64,000 nt of DNA from Lolium rigidum. Its lineage: Eukaryota > Streptophyta > Magnoliopsida > Poales > Poaceae. Both the position numbers and the translations under genes were made by a program. The DNA lies in contig NC_061508.1 of assembly GCF_022539505.1 (NCBI RefSeq), forward strand, positions 266,668,736 to 266,732,735. Reading direction: 5' to 3'. Below, piece by piece: positions 33,333-44,938 of this stretch (position 1 is the stretch's first letter; every line of letters starts with the position of its first letter). The notes under the pieces were generated by a model. That model made no database searches and was not told the origin of the DNA. It saw nothing but the letters and a program-made list of their open reading frames with translations.

Positions 33333-36300
33333 TGTAACAACCCAAATTTCAAAACAAAGAGAAAATGAATTTCCTTTTTCCAAAAATGAGAACCAACAAA
33401 AACTTTTCTTACTTAGAGTGCTATGCATAGTGCTCATACCTAATACTTGTGTTTTGCCATGATGAGTGTTTTTATGCTTATGTGATAAACCCTAAAACCC
33501 TAAAGTGATCAAGTGAAGATCACAACCCAAATAAAATAAAAGAGAAAGAAATCAAATAAGAAAAACCCTAAACCCTAACCTTCTCAAATTTCTTTTGGAT
33601 CTATTTTGAGAAACCAAAAATAAAGAAAAAGACATATGTGGGCATGTAGACCTAATATATAAATTTTGAACCCTCCCTTTCTTACTTTGCTAAATGGTGG
33701 TGAACCTTTGCCAAACTTGCTAAACCCTAAAACCTCATCTCTCTTCTCACCAACCTTTGAAAAACAAAATAAAAAGAAAGGATCTTAATTAAGAAAGAGG
33801 CATATGCAAGCCTATGGCTATTTTTGCAAATGCTAAACTTTTCCTTGTCTACCTTGTGTAGATGATTTGAAATCTCTCAACACACCTAATCTAGTGCTAC
33901 CAACCCAATTTAAGTGAGAAACAAAATAAAATCAAACATATGCATAGAGGCATATATGGCACTTAGCCAAAATAGCCAATCTTGACCTAGGCACTCCCAT
34001 TGCCTCAAAATGGTTTGAACCCTTTACCCAACTCATTCTAACACCAAATAAACCTTACTCTTGTCAAAATGAAGCAAAGAAAAATAAAAGAATAAAAGTT
34101 AGAAAATCACAAAAACCTCACATATGGTTTATGCCATTTTTCTAAATCTTTGACCTAGACCATTTTGGTCTTCACCATTAATTGTAATATGCTATTAGAT
34201 GGTTATTACAACTTTGGGAAATCAAAGAAATACCTTTTGAACCATTCCCAAATTCAATATTTGGCTCACATGAGATAATGGCCATTTTTGACTTTTATAG
34301 TCTGGTCACTACTTTGAGCCTCTAGTTTTCAAATTTTCTAAACCAAACAAATCCCACTCTTTGCATGTCATCCAAGTACTCAACAAGATGAACAACTTTT
34401 GTAAAGACCATCACCCCAAATTCATCTTGGATCAAAAGTTAGAAGCAAGCAAAGAGGAGACTTTGAAACAATTGGAAGATCACCAATTTTCAAAATGTGA
34501 TCAAACCATGCCAAGTCTTGACCACCAATTGACCTAGCCAAGCTCCCCTGACCCAACCCTACCTAGCCCATGCAAGAGATCAACATGGACACGACCAGAA
34601 CATGGCTGGCCATGGCCATGCCGATCCCGTTCCACCTCGACACCCTCCCCTCTCATCTCGGCCTCTCCACTCCTCACCACCTTGCCAAACATGAAGCCCT
34701 TGATCTCCTGGATTCACCCGTACGCGCCATTGACTGCGAGGACGATGACAGGACCCGGACAACGCACGCCCAGTACGTCCCAGGTACGCCGCGAGCGGCA
34801 TGGGCGACGTCACCGCGCACGGACGCGCGCGACACGGCCACGCGGCGCTCGCAGAATCTCGCCGTACCCCGACCATATCCGTGCACCCTGGTACCCTCCT
34901 CGCCACGCGGAGCTCGCCGGACACGCTCGCGTCATGCCTTGGCGACCACGGCCGCCGGAGTGGACGAACGCGCCCGCCATTGCCGCGCCAGTACACGCGC
35001 CCGCCCGACCACCGTACGCCACCATTTACCGCGCCGTTGACGCTCCGAGGACCGCGGTGACGTCGTGAACACCACGGTGCCAACGCCTAGCTCGCTAGCC
35101 CACCAGAAACGCCGCGCCCTTGTCGCCATTGCCGCGGCACCTCAGCACCCACGCTCGCCTATAAAAGGAGGCATCCATTCGTCGATCAGAGCACACCACA
35201 ACACTCCCCTCTCCTTCCTCGACCTCCTAAGCACCTCACCATGCTCGATTAGCCACTGTCGCCGCCCAATCGACGCATCACTGCCGCGGAAGCCCTGCAG
35301 CAATCGCCGGAGAAGGAGGTCGCCCCTGACGACGCCACTGCTACCAGGAGCCTCGCCGTCGTCTACAACCTCGTCAAGCACATTGCCAAACCTAGCTGGA
35401 GCACCGTAAGCCCTCCGACCCCCTACCTGCGCCGCCGGCGAGCTTCTCTCTCACCATCGACGACGACACGCGTGAGCCGTTCGATCTAGTTCTAATCCAA
35501 CGCACCGCGATGCTCCATACCGTTTCGGGTTTAAAGAGCCGCTGACATGCGGGACCCACGCTGTCAGGCGGCCCACTCGCACTGGATGCGCTGTTGGGCT
35601 GAACAGGCCGTTAGTTTAAAAACCTGGCCCGTTAGCTTTTCCCGCCGGCCTATTTAATTCAAACTTCGTTTAATAAATTTAGTTTGAATTCAATACTGAA
35701 CCCAAATTTGAAAATACATAGAATCTGTTTGTCTTGGCCAAATTTAACAAATTTTATATATTTGGAAAGCTAGTAAAAAGTTCTACAATTTGCCACTGGT
35801 CTCACTTCGAGATTCATTGTAGAAATAAAATGATAAAAAGAAGAAGGCAGGGACTTTTTCTTATTCAAATAATTCTTAAAAATCAACCAAAATAGCTATT
35901 AAGTTAATTCCAACTCCTATAGCTCACATTTGACTTACACTAATTGTTTCTGCAAGAAAATGGTGTGGTCACTTTGCATGATCATGCCCTAGTTTAATTA
36001 ATGGACAATATGGCTAGTTTAGTTAAGTGATATTGTCCAAAACTAATATGTAAATCTTATGAAGTATTTTACTTCATTTAAATCTTGTCTCAAGTGAATT
36101 CATGAGATGTTTGAACCCCTGGTCCAACACTCTTTTATGAAATGCTTGGAGATTTAAATCATTTGTAGAATTATTAAATGGTATGAGGTGGTCTACCTCA
36201 TTTAAATCATTTTCTTCAATAATGATAATGAATGGTTGACTTGGGTCAACATAAGTTCATGTATTATTATTTGAGGAATTAAATCTTAAGAAGATTTCAA

Positions 36301-37977
36301 TGAGAGGAAATTATTCCTCAAGAACCATATGGAATTTACTTGTCACATATGAATGAGAGGAAATTATTTTCCTCAAGTCACCCAACCAATGCACCTACTT
36401 ATTTTCATGTGTGTGCTTAGCATAGCTTGTGTGAAGTAATGATGTGTTTAGTCTAGCTCTTGAGCTTGTTAAGTGATTATTCCTCGTATTCAAATTTAGA
36501 CGCTAGCACCGGAGAGTACCAAGAGGAAGAAGGATTCTACCCAGAAGAAGAAGGAGAAAACCTAGAGAACTACCAAGGCAAGCTAATACTCTTGCAAAGT
36601 GCAAAGACCTCCTTGCAAGGCACCATGATTCTTACCTTTCTTCATACAAGCCTATCTTATATTTACACCATACAAGTTTTACTTGTTGTGTTTTCAAAGA
36701 GTGGATTAACATTGGTCTAAGGAACAAGATTACTAGAGTAGCAAAGTTAGTCTTATAGATAGCAAAGCAATGTAGCACCCCTCATGATTAGTGCTAGTGC
36801 TAAAGTACTAAAATTTGACTATTTTAGATGGGAACATATGACTTGTTGAATTTTGAAACCTTGGAATGATGAAACATTCCATTGAATGATTTGAGGTTGA
36901 ACAAGAGAAGATGGTGATTTTTGATGAAAACCTGATATTGGTTTGAATGCGATACCTTTCCAATTCTTGAGTACCCCCACAATACCTGATTATGGGTAGG
37001 GCTTAACTGGAAGTTTATGCATCTTAGTACGGGTTCCCTCTGAACACACATCATAGGGGTTATGCCGAGGCTGCCTCCGTTGTTGAGAAATGATGTGAAT
37101 TGAGGTGAATTGTACGACCAAGCCCTGTGCAGTTCCCAGGTTGACAGTTGGTCTTCACTGGGAGGCCAAGCTCATGGGGAGAGGTGCTCATACTAGGATG
37201 TGTAAGTGAAAGGTTATGGTTGATGATCCGCGTACTGTGTTACGGTGACTCGGAGTTATTCGACGGATGAAATCAAATGTTGTGGCACAAGTGTGCAACC
37301 TCTGCAGAGTGTAAATCTATTCGAATAGCCGCGTCCACGGTTACGGACGGTTGGAAAGGCCATACAGTGTCCAATGTCAAATCTTTTGAAAATGATGTTG
37401 AAATGAAATGTGACTTGGTGACTTGACTTTGAATCGCAACAATGTTGTGGGAATGACACTAATGTTCCCACTTGAGTTAGTCTAGCACATGAATAAGTCT
37501 TTTCTCAAATACTTGTGAACTCAAATTGGTTTTATGCAAATAAACTAGAGCTTAGCACCCCTTTACTAGAATTGTTAGTACTTACATTAGTATTAGTTTG
37601 CGAGTACTTTAAAGTACTCACGGCTTTGTCCCTGGCTATTCAAATGGCCAGACTATGAAGAGAAGCAGAACTATCAAGATGACAACAACCAAGATGTCTA
37701 CGACAACTAGGGAATCTTCTGACGTCAGACGTTGGCCTGTGGATTACATAGTCCACTACTACTACTACGCTTCCGCTATGTATTTGTGATGTGTGTTGAA
37801 ACAATAGTTCAACTATTATTGTAATATTGGATCATGTGATCTATTTGTAAGACGACTATGATATGTAATGAATGATGACTTATGATATTCAACTGTTATG
37901 TCTCGCAACAACAATATTCCTGGGATTACGATGTATGGCATAACAGGCATCTGGACTTAAAAATCTGGGTGTTGACA
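33333..37977 (+). repeat. Solo gypsy LTR, 4645 bp, with target duplication GTTTT
   Basis: It starts TGTAACAACCC at 33333 and ends GTGTTGACA at 37977. GTTTT flanks it on both sides (33328-33332 and 37978-37982). The reading frame of copia Y continues across the empty site, which proves the boundaries. The start and general plan are shared with gypsy D's LTR. A TATA box sits at 35159. All open frames inside (the largest near 34570-35410) are GC-rich chance frames. A solo LTR results from recombination between the two LTRs of a full element. Confidence 0.9.
35159..35170 (+). promoter_or_regulatory. TATA box in the solo LTR
   Basis: ctataaaaggag lies after a GC-rich zone, followed by a leader-like C/T-rich stretch, the expected position for the LTR promoter. 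Confidence 0.55.
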
Positions 37978-37982
37978 GTTTT

Positions 37983-38181
37983 AAGCAAATGGACATCTAA
38001 TAGTTGATGGTTACAGTGATGCCGAATGGATAAGTTGTTTAGACGATAGTTCAACTTATGGTTATTGTGTAATTGTTGAGGGGGAGGGACTTGGTAGCAT
38101 GGAGAAGCAAAAAACCCAGTAATATTAAGATCAACTAAAGAAGCAAAGTACAGAGCCATGTCTCTAGGATTAAGTGAAATT
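37983..38181 (+). pseudogene. Copia Y RNase H domain, remainder
   Basis: The frame reads GYSDAEWISCLDDSSTYGYC, then VEGEGLGSMEKQKTQ and a stop, and in another frame SRSTKEAKYRAMSLGLSEI. These are the core blocks of copia RNase H (the GYSDADW and S-T-EAEYRAM motifs). Homology ends at about 38181, exactly where a tandem duplication begins. Confidence 0.8.
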
Positions 38182-38915
38182 GATGTAGCATGACCTCCGG
38201 TCATCACCACATCATATGTGTCAACGCCAACATATCTACCAAAGGTGAATCAGATTGTTTATATGTGTCCATTACTACCCGCACAAATGGTATACCACTA
38301 TATAATTTGTTGTGTGTCAATGGTAGAGATACATTGACACCGACGAAGAGAAAATAGGGTAGTGTGATCGTTAGAGGAAAGAAGGTCAAGAACATAGAGG
38401 AGCAAGAACCGAGAAGAAAGAGGATGAGGAGTTACCAAGCAAGTGTTGGCCTACTAATCAATCACTAGTAGGAAAACGCTTATAGATAGAAATGAATTAT
38501 ACATCATATTTAAAAAGGCGTGCTCCACAAAATATTGTTGTGGCGCATGATGTAGCATGACCTCCGGTCATCACCACATCATATGTGTCAACGACAACAT
38601 ATCTACCAAAGGTGAATCAGATTGTTTATACGTGTCCATTACTACCCGCACAAATGGTATACCACTATATAATCTCTTGTGTGTCAATGGTAGAGATACA
38701 TTGACACTGACCAAGAGAAAAGAGGGAAGTGTGACCATTAGAGGAAAGAAGGTCAAGATCGTAGAGGAGCAAGAACCAAGAAGAAACAAGACGAGGAGTT
38801 ACCAAGGAAGTGTTGGTCTACTAATCAATCACTAGTAGGAAAACGCTTACAGATAGAAATGAATTTTGTGGCGCATTTAAAAAGGTGTGCTCCACGAAAA
38901 TATTTATGTGGCGCA
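38182..38915 (+). repeat. Tandem duplication (2 x 367 bp) containing a CACTA terminus
   Basis: Unit 1 is 38182-38548 and unit 2 is 38549-38915. Each has about 281 bp beginning gatgtagcatgacctcc followed by about 86 bp of CACTA end (CACTAGTAGGAAAACGCTTA at 38463 and 38830). The copies differ at roughly 7% of sites. A frame in unit 2 (38557-38835, GESDCLYVSITTRTNGIPLY) is open, while unit 1 has a TAG in the same frame. Confidence 0.85.
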
Positions 38916-39000
38916 TGCAAACCATATGCACCACAGATGCGCTATATGAGCCACAATATTGTGTATTTCCGTGGCGCATATTGATATATGCGCCACGGAA
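38830..39000 (+). mobile_element. CACTA3 terminus with gtggcgcat subterminal repeats
   Basis: The terminus CACTAGTAGGAAAACGC is followed by gtggcgcat and atgcgccac repeats up to about 38995. No matching right terminus was found before the F-box gene, so the element is truncated or its other end has decayed. Confidence 0.65.
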
Positions 39001-40230
39001 AACAAATTCGGATTTTTAAATTCTAGATTTTTTAAATTCTAGATTTTTTAAAAAAATAGATTTTTTTTAAATTTTAGAATTTTTAGAGTCTTTTCCAATT
39101 TTGGAACTTCTAGGATTCTTTTGATTTTTTAAATTAGTTCTTTTTGAAATTAAAAATAAAATTAATATTTGATATTTTAATTTTTTCTGATTTTTTAAAT
39201 GGTCTTTTAAAAAATTAGACTTTTTGAAATTTTAGAATTTTGTAGATTCTTTTCCATTTTTTTAACTTTAAGGGCTTTTTTTTTGCTTTTTTTTGGAAAA
39301 AAATTAGTTTCTTTGAAATTTTCTAGAGTTTCTCAAAAAATTATTTTAATTATTTTACATTTTTTGAAACTTGTAAATTTTTTGAACTTTTATAAATTTA
39401 TTTTTTTACATTTTTTAAATTTGTATCTTTTTACATTTTTTGTAATTTGTAAAAAAAATTACATTGTTTGAAATTTGTATTTTTTTTTTGAAATTTTTGA
39501 ATTTCCTATTGTAAATTTTGAAGTTTTTGATTTTTTGAGAAATTTTAAAACACATATAAACACACATATATACACACATATATACACACATAAACTACAC
39601 ACACATATACACAAACAAGCCTTAAGAGGGTTGATATGATACTAATATAAATTAGAACTTTAGTAGTACAACGTCGAGATCTAGGAAGGAACGTGAAGGA
39701 AGGAGGCGCGATCGAGAGAGCGGCGCAACGCTAATGGTATGTGGAAGGGACGAGAAGGAAGGAGTGGGCAGCTCTTTATACAGTGGCGACGGGCGAATCG
39801 GCAACGGGAGCGTTGGCAATAACGCTGGCGCGGATGGCCACGAGGCCATGCGCGACGACACGCTCACTACGCCGCCTGAGAAATCCACGGTAACTTCGCT
39901 TGACTAGAGATAGGCGATGGGTTTTAGACTTTCGTGTCAATGACGCGTCGGGACCGCCACTAACGACATGTTTCTGTGCTCTATCCGGTGCGCCGCAACG
40001 TCCCCTGTGGAGCAGAAATGGCCTACGTCGAACACCGTATTGACCGAAACGCACAACTAGACCGGTTAAGTGTCTAGTGTACAGAATATGAACGACGTAA
40101 ATAGTTATCCCTTTTATAGGCCAGCTAGTCAACATTCAGCCCAGGCTACCTATTGAGTCAAAATTCAGAAATTGAATATAATTCGACAGCAAGCAACCTC
40201 CTATTACTCCGTACATGAATAGTTGATGGT
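39001..40230. other. AT-rich and simple-sequence region upstream of the F-box gene
   Basis: Bases 39001-39540 consist of T/A homopolymer runs with repeated tttttaaattttaga-type words. Bases 39545-39620 are an (ACATAT)n-like microsatellite. Bases 39650-40135 are GC-richer with chance frames. This could be the interior of CACTA3. No gene is supported. Confidence 0.4.
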
Positions 40231-40750
40231 ACGTGAGAAAATCATGTAAAATAATTAGCAATGGTGAATTTTGCAATTTCATCCCTCTGCCATGCATGCC
40301 GTGTCGAGCAGTCTCTCGTCTGCCATGTCGTCTTGTCACTGGCTTGAGTCGTCTTGTCACCCTTTCTCTCTGCTCAAGGCGACGTGTGGTGAATGGACTA
40401 CGGACAGGGCACGGGCTACACAAGCTAGCGTTGGGTCTGGGAGGTGCTACTGGTAGTTGTGGCAATAAACACTTTCGATCTGTGCCCTTCTATCACAAAT
40501 TCACAATATCACAAGCTGAGGAGTGGGAACTGGGGAGAGACCTCGCCTCTTGGTTCGCTCGGAGAAGGAGAAGCGAACACCGTCGGGGAGGAGAGGACAT
40601 AACCCTGCTCGGAGAAGTGAGCACCATTGAGGAGGTGGAGGAGCACTCAGGTCTTCTGTCGGCCTACATGTGAAACGGTAAATCTTTGATTTTGTCCAAC
40701 TTCTCCTTCACCATCTGGCATTCTGGCCGGATGCGCTCGGTCTGCTAACA

Positions 40751-42728
40751 ATGAAACCACCTCGCAGCTCCGGCGCGGCCAACCAGTTCGAAGCAATGTC
40801 CGGCAGTGCTGATGACAAGGGGAACACGGAGATGGCAGTGGCTGGCGGCGAGGACCCCATCGTCGCCCTCCCGGACGACGTCCGAAGGTACCTCATGTCG
40901 TTCTTGCCTTCCCGGGATGCCGTGCGGACCTGCGTCCTCGCCAAGAGCTGGCGAACGTTCTGGAAGTCCGTGCCCGCCCTGCGCATCAGCGACCCCGAGA
41001 GCTTCGAGGGTGCGCATGGCTTGAGCACGTTTGTGGACGAGCTGATTCGCCTCCGCGACCCAGTGCCTCTGAATGTCTGTGACATCAGTTCTGTTGTTCA
41101 CTACGATCCCGATCCTAGCTGCGACTTCGATCCGAGCGACGGCGAATTCCGGCGCATGAAACCGTGGCTCCAGCATGCTGTATCCAATCGAGTCCAAGTG
41201 CTACGAGTTCGTTTTGTTTGCTGGGTAACCAACATGACTCTCGTCTCCTCACACTTGAAGAAGGTAGAGTTCTACGACGTAAAGTTTGAGGGACGCTGTC
41301 TGGATTTTTCGAGCTGTCAGGTGCTAGAGGTGTTGGAGTTAAATAACTGTCAGATCTTCGCGAATATCTCATCCAAATCATTACAACATCTAAAGATTGA
41401 TTGCTCAGTTTTGCGCGGCTTTTATGCGCGCATACGCATTTTTGCCCCAAATCTTACTAGTTTTCAACTAGTTGCATTCAGCGGTTTGACTCCTTTCCTT
41501 GAGAGCATGCCATCACTGGTAACTGCATCCGTTAAGCTTGGAGGAGCATGCATAGGAGAGTGCATGGACTGTTGTAGCTGTGGTAATCGATCATGTGAGG
41601 GATGCACTGTTCAAACTGGAAACAATGACAGTTCTGTGGTTCTCAAAAGTTTGTCAGACGCTATGAATTTGGAGTTGACAACAACAGATAATATGGTATG
41701 CTCTGACTTTTGCTTCTCATGTTGATGTTCGGTATATGACATGTCCATGTATGTTTATATCCAATTATCCATCAATAGAAGCATATTAAACTACCTCCCT
41801 GTGAGCATTTCATATTTTCACCGATTCATAAGTTTGAATCTTAATGTTTGTACCATTACATCACCTGGTTGGTTTGATGCATGCCACATACCAGTACTTG
41901 ACACTTTAATCACATATCACATATACTACCTCTGTTCCAAACTATAAGATATATTGGTAGGCTAAAATAGCCTTGCAAAACGTCTTCTATTATGGGACAG
42001 GGGTAATACTATTCAAAGCGTATGGGATATACTACTCCTAGATCTTAATCTCAGCTACACTTCTGAGTAGTTTCTAAAGACCAGCATATGATATAAATCT
42101 CTATATATGCATATGTTCAATTACTGTCAAAATATAAACCTGCAGAAAGTTTCCAATGAGTACTTCTGTTTCTCAAAAACATCATGCATGTTAGACCTTC
42201 TATTGTTCGTTAAGCATCTTCACTTTGTCCAGTTTATTTACGCCTTGTTAAGTTAAACCATGAATTCTTCTTTAACCTTCGTCATTTTGTCCAGATTGTT
42301 TTCAGAAATTATTTGAAATGCTGCCCGTTTTTTGGCAAGCTAAAAACGCTCCTGCTCAATCAGTGGTGTATGGTTGATAACTTCACTGTACTGGTTTACT
42401 TTCTTCACCACTCACCAATTCTAGAGGTGCTTACGCTGCAGCTTCATTTTGAAACTCGGGAGGTATATATTCTCCAAGTATGATAGTTTATATCTTTGAA
42501 GTTGCCGTGTACCTTCTGTTGACTTCAGTAAAATATTTTTGTTTGCTATAGGAACAGCTTGTCACCGAAACAGATGAAAGCTACAATTCAAGTGTACCAT
42601 CAATTATATCAAATCATCTCAAGGTAGTCAAAATCATATGTGACACAAAGGAAGATGCAAGGCTTCAGCATATTTTAACGATCCTCTGTACTCATGGAGT
42701 ATCTTCTGAGCAAATTGATATCCAGTAA
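40751..42728 (+). CDS. F-box / LRR / FBD-type protein, three coding exons
   Basis: Exons are 40751-41695, 42295-42462 and 42552-42728, all joined in phase 0 with GT-AG introns, giving about 429 residues. An alternative start is the ATG at 40796. The F-box is at residues 36-80 (DPIVALPDDVRRYLMSFLPS, then RDAVRTCVLAKSWRTFW). This domain binds the Skp1 adaptor of SCF ubiquitin ligases. Leucine-rich-repeat-like segments follow (LEVLELNNCQIF, LQHLKID), and a Cys-rich loop (CMDCCSCGNRSCEGC) near residue 275 is common in grass members. Exon 2 carries CCPFFGKLKTLLLNQWC and HHSPILEVLTLQLHF. The last exon is FBD-like (LKVVKIICDTKED, ILCTHGVSSEQIDIQ). The likely role is substrate selection for ubiquitination; the target is unknown. 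The gene appears intact. Confidence 0.85.
41926..42005. mobile_element. Stowaway-like MITE in F-box intron 1
   Basis: The left end CTACCTCTGTTCC and the right end GGGACAGGGGTA are inverted repeats related to the Stowaway consensus CTCCCTCCGTTCC, with TA on both sides. It is about 80 bp and decayed. Confidence 0.7.
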
Positions 42729-43610
42729 ACTCTGTTTGCCTGTAAGTAACCATTACCTATCTTTATGGTTATTATCTTTTGGTAGTCACTATTCAGCATG
42801 TAAATGCAATAACATAATTTCATAAAAAAGCTAAAATACAACAATGCAGCCTTTGATATTGTATCTTTTTGCACTACTTTTACATTCTTCTAGCCAACCA
42901 TAACACATAGAGTCCCTGGTACCCAGTCTCTAGTCTAACAGGTGCCCAATAGCAACCTTGCTGAGCCCATCTGCTGGGTCAATAACTACAGGTGCTTGGT
43001 CGCCACAGCAGCATGCCCATGGCGACAACATAGACAGGGCGGAGAGCATATCACTGCGACCGAAAGTATTAAGTAGGAACTTAATGCTTGGTTAACAAAA
43101 CTAGCAGGTCTGTGTAAGTCCAGGCAGTACTGGTGGTAGAACTTCAGCAGGGTTCTATTCCTGTCTTCGTAAAGGGACAGTTTAACACTAACAAAGTTGT
43201 TCTTTCGTTATTTGAGGATCAAATAAATGGTCAACTTTTTGCCTTTCACATTACCTTTGAAACCTTCTGTTCAGTTTCGTGTTATTGGCAAATTCTTCCA
43301 ACATTCCAATAGCTAGATCAAGTTGTATTTTGGTTAGACACTCCAAGTTATTCTCTCACAGTATTCCCCATGTTTCTTCCAAGTCTGACAGTCTCATGTA
43401 CTCACATTATCCTTTTTTGTTTATGCAGGTTTTCGTTTCGAGCTGGACGCGTTCAGTTGAGCTGGTCTACCTTGTCCCTGGTTATTCGAACTTTTATGCT
43501 GGATGTAGTACCATCCAGTGTGCCTATTCATATGAACTCGTATGTATCTTGCTGCGTGGCTTGTTGCCTGGATGCAGTTGAAGTTTCTCTGTAGTCTGCT
43601 AGTGCACTTT
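42729..43610 (+). other. F-box gene 3' UTR, probably spliced
   Basis: After the stop, gt at 42742 (gcctgtaagtaac) is a good donor, and ttatgcag at 43421-43428 a good acceptor after a T-rich run. The downstream sequence resembles exonic 3' UTR. The poly(A) site is not identified. Confidence 0.5.
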
Positions 43611-44179
43611 TGGTTCGTCTGAACCTGTCTAGTGTTGTTTCAGATTGTGCTACTACGTACCGTTTTATTGTCTGGACCTCTTTCTTAGCTTCCATGTGGA
43701 CTTATAATCAAGTCTTAGTTATACTTGGATGCTGTGCGAGTTTGGCTATGCATTTGCTATGCAATCTAGCGATTTAGAGATTGAACAAGTTCAGAATTTA
43801 TGCACAGCCAAAGTTTAAGTTTATACACATTGAGAATATTACTTGATTCTACTCAGCATAATGAATCAGATCTGGACTTGTAAGTTCGGTTATATAGGAG
43901 AGATACGGTTATCAGGAAAATTGCATAGATAACGGATACAACCATGCATGCACGAGAACAAGAAAATATGAGAGACCTCCCCAATTTAGAATTGTGGAAG
44001 TGTGGAACAGTGGGTTCTTGTAGAATTGGGGTTGTAGTTAGAAGGGTCCCATGAACATTTTCTTATACATAGTTTTAAGGTGAAACAGATAATCTTTTGT
44101 CAAAGAATATACAAGGAGCACACGGTCACAAAATGAACAGTTAGACTTGATGTTGTTTTAGAAGAAAAAAATCCAAAAA

Positions 44180-44458
44180 AAAAAATAGTGGCACTGCTAA
44201 CAAGAACATGAGCAATAACTAGAAACTTATGGAAAGACAGAGAAATGGCCCAAATCCTGATTTTCCTGCTTAAGATGCAATCTTGTAACATACACAATAC
44301 TTTTTCATAAGTCGAAATCAAAAAAAAATAGTGGCACTGCTAACAAGAACATGAGCAATAACTAGAAACTTATGGAAAGACAGAGAAATGGCCTGAATCC
44401 TGATTTTCCTGCTTAAGATGCAATCTTGTAACATACACAATACTTTTTCATAAGTCGA
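44180..44458. repeat. Tandem duplication, period 143 bp
   Basis: The copies start at about 44180 and 44323 (gtggcactgctaacaagaac at 44188 and 44331) and are nearly identical. The poly-A runs at both starts could have guided the slip. Confidence 0.85.
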
Positions 44459-44637
44459 CCAAGTACGGAAGGAACACAAAAAGGACATGGGCCATGGGGA
44501 AAACAGCAGCAGCATAGTAGCAATAGCCAAGAAGCAGGCAAGCAGTTAACTGTTCGTCCGCTCACAGTTATATTGAGACAGAGGTCGCAAGCATGGTATC
44601 TAAGAAAATGAAGGGATTAACTTGCAGAGATTAAAAT

Positions 44638-44780
44638 CACATGGTTGAAGTAACAACTTGACAAGAAACACACAACATGCAAATTGTCTTTCAGAGCATG
44701 GATCGCGTCACATGGTTGAAGTAACAACTTGGCAAGAAACACACAACATGCAAATTGTCTTTCAGAGCATGGATCTCGTA
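44638..44780. repeat. Tandem duplication, period 71 bp
   Basis: catggttgaagtaacaactt recurs at 44640 and 44711, and the full units differ at very few positions. It lies in or near the 3' UTR of the minus-strand gene. Confidence 0.85.
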
Positions 44781-44938
44781 GTCTGTACAATTGGCACGGT
44801 TCTGCATCAGCAAATATCAACTAAAGATGTAACCCCAACCTGAACTATCAATCCTCCTATGTGCAGTAGTAGCTCCTCTTCGTGTCCATGAACAATCCCG
44901 TATACTGAACAATGTCCATATGCTTTTCGTGCTATCAC

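Larger units (their letters stand above)
32486..38181 (+). mobile_element. Degenerate Ty1/copia element Y, split by a solo LTR
   Basis: RT sequence (32486-33332) and RNase H sequence (37983-38181) are two parts of one copia pol gene, separated by the insertion at 33333-37977. The element's own LTRs are not recognised. Confidence 0.75.
43611..44938. other. Intergenic region between F-box gene and membrane-protein gene
   Basis: It holds the ends of the two converging genes and two tandem duplications (listed separately). No gene is seen. Confidence 0.5.

Noticed and set aside
34570..35410. Long open frames on both strands (up to 167 codons) in a GC-rich block
   Set aside because: They lie in the U3/leader part of a bounded solo LTR, have Arg/Pro/Thr-rich composition typical of chance frames at high GC, and overlap one another on both strands.
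40233..40673. Open frame of 146 codons upstream of the F-box gene
   Set aside because: No domain and no homology recognised. More likely promoter and 5' leader of the F-box gene; a GT donor (aacggtaaat) near 40676 could indicate a leader exon.
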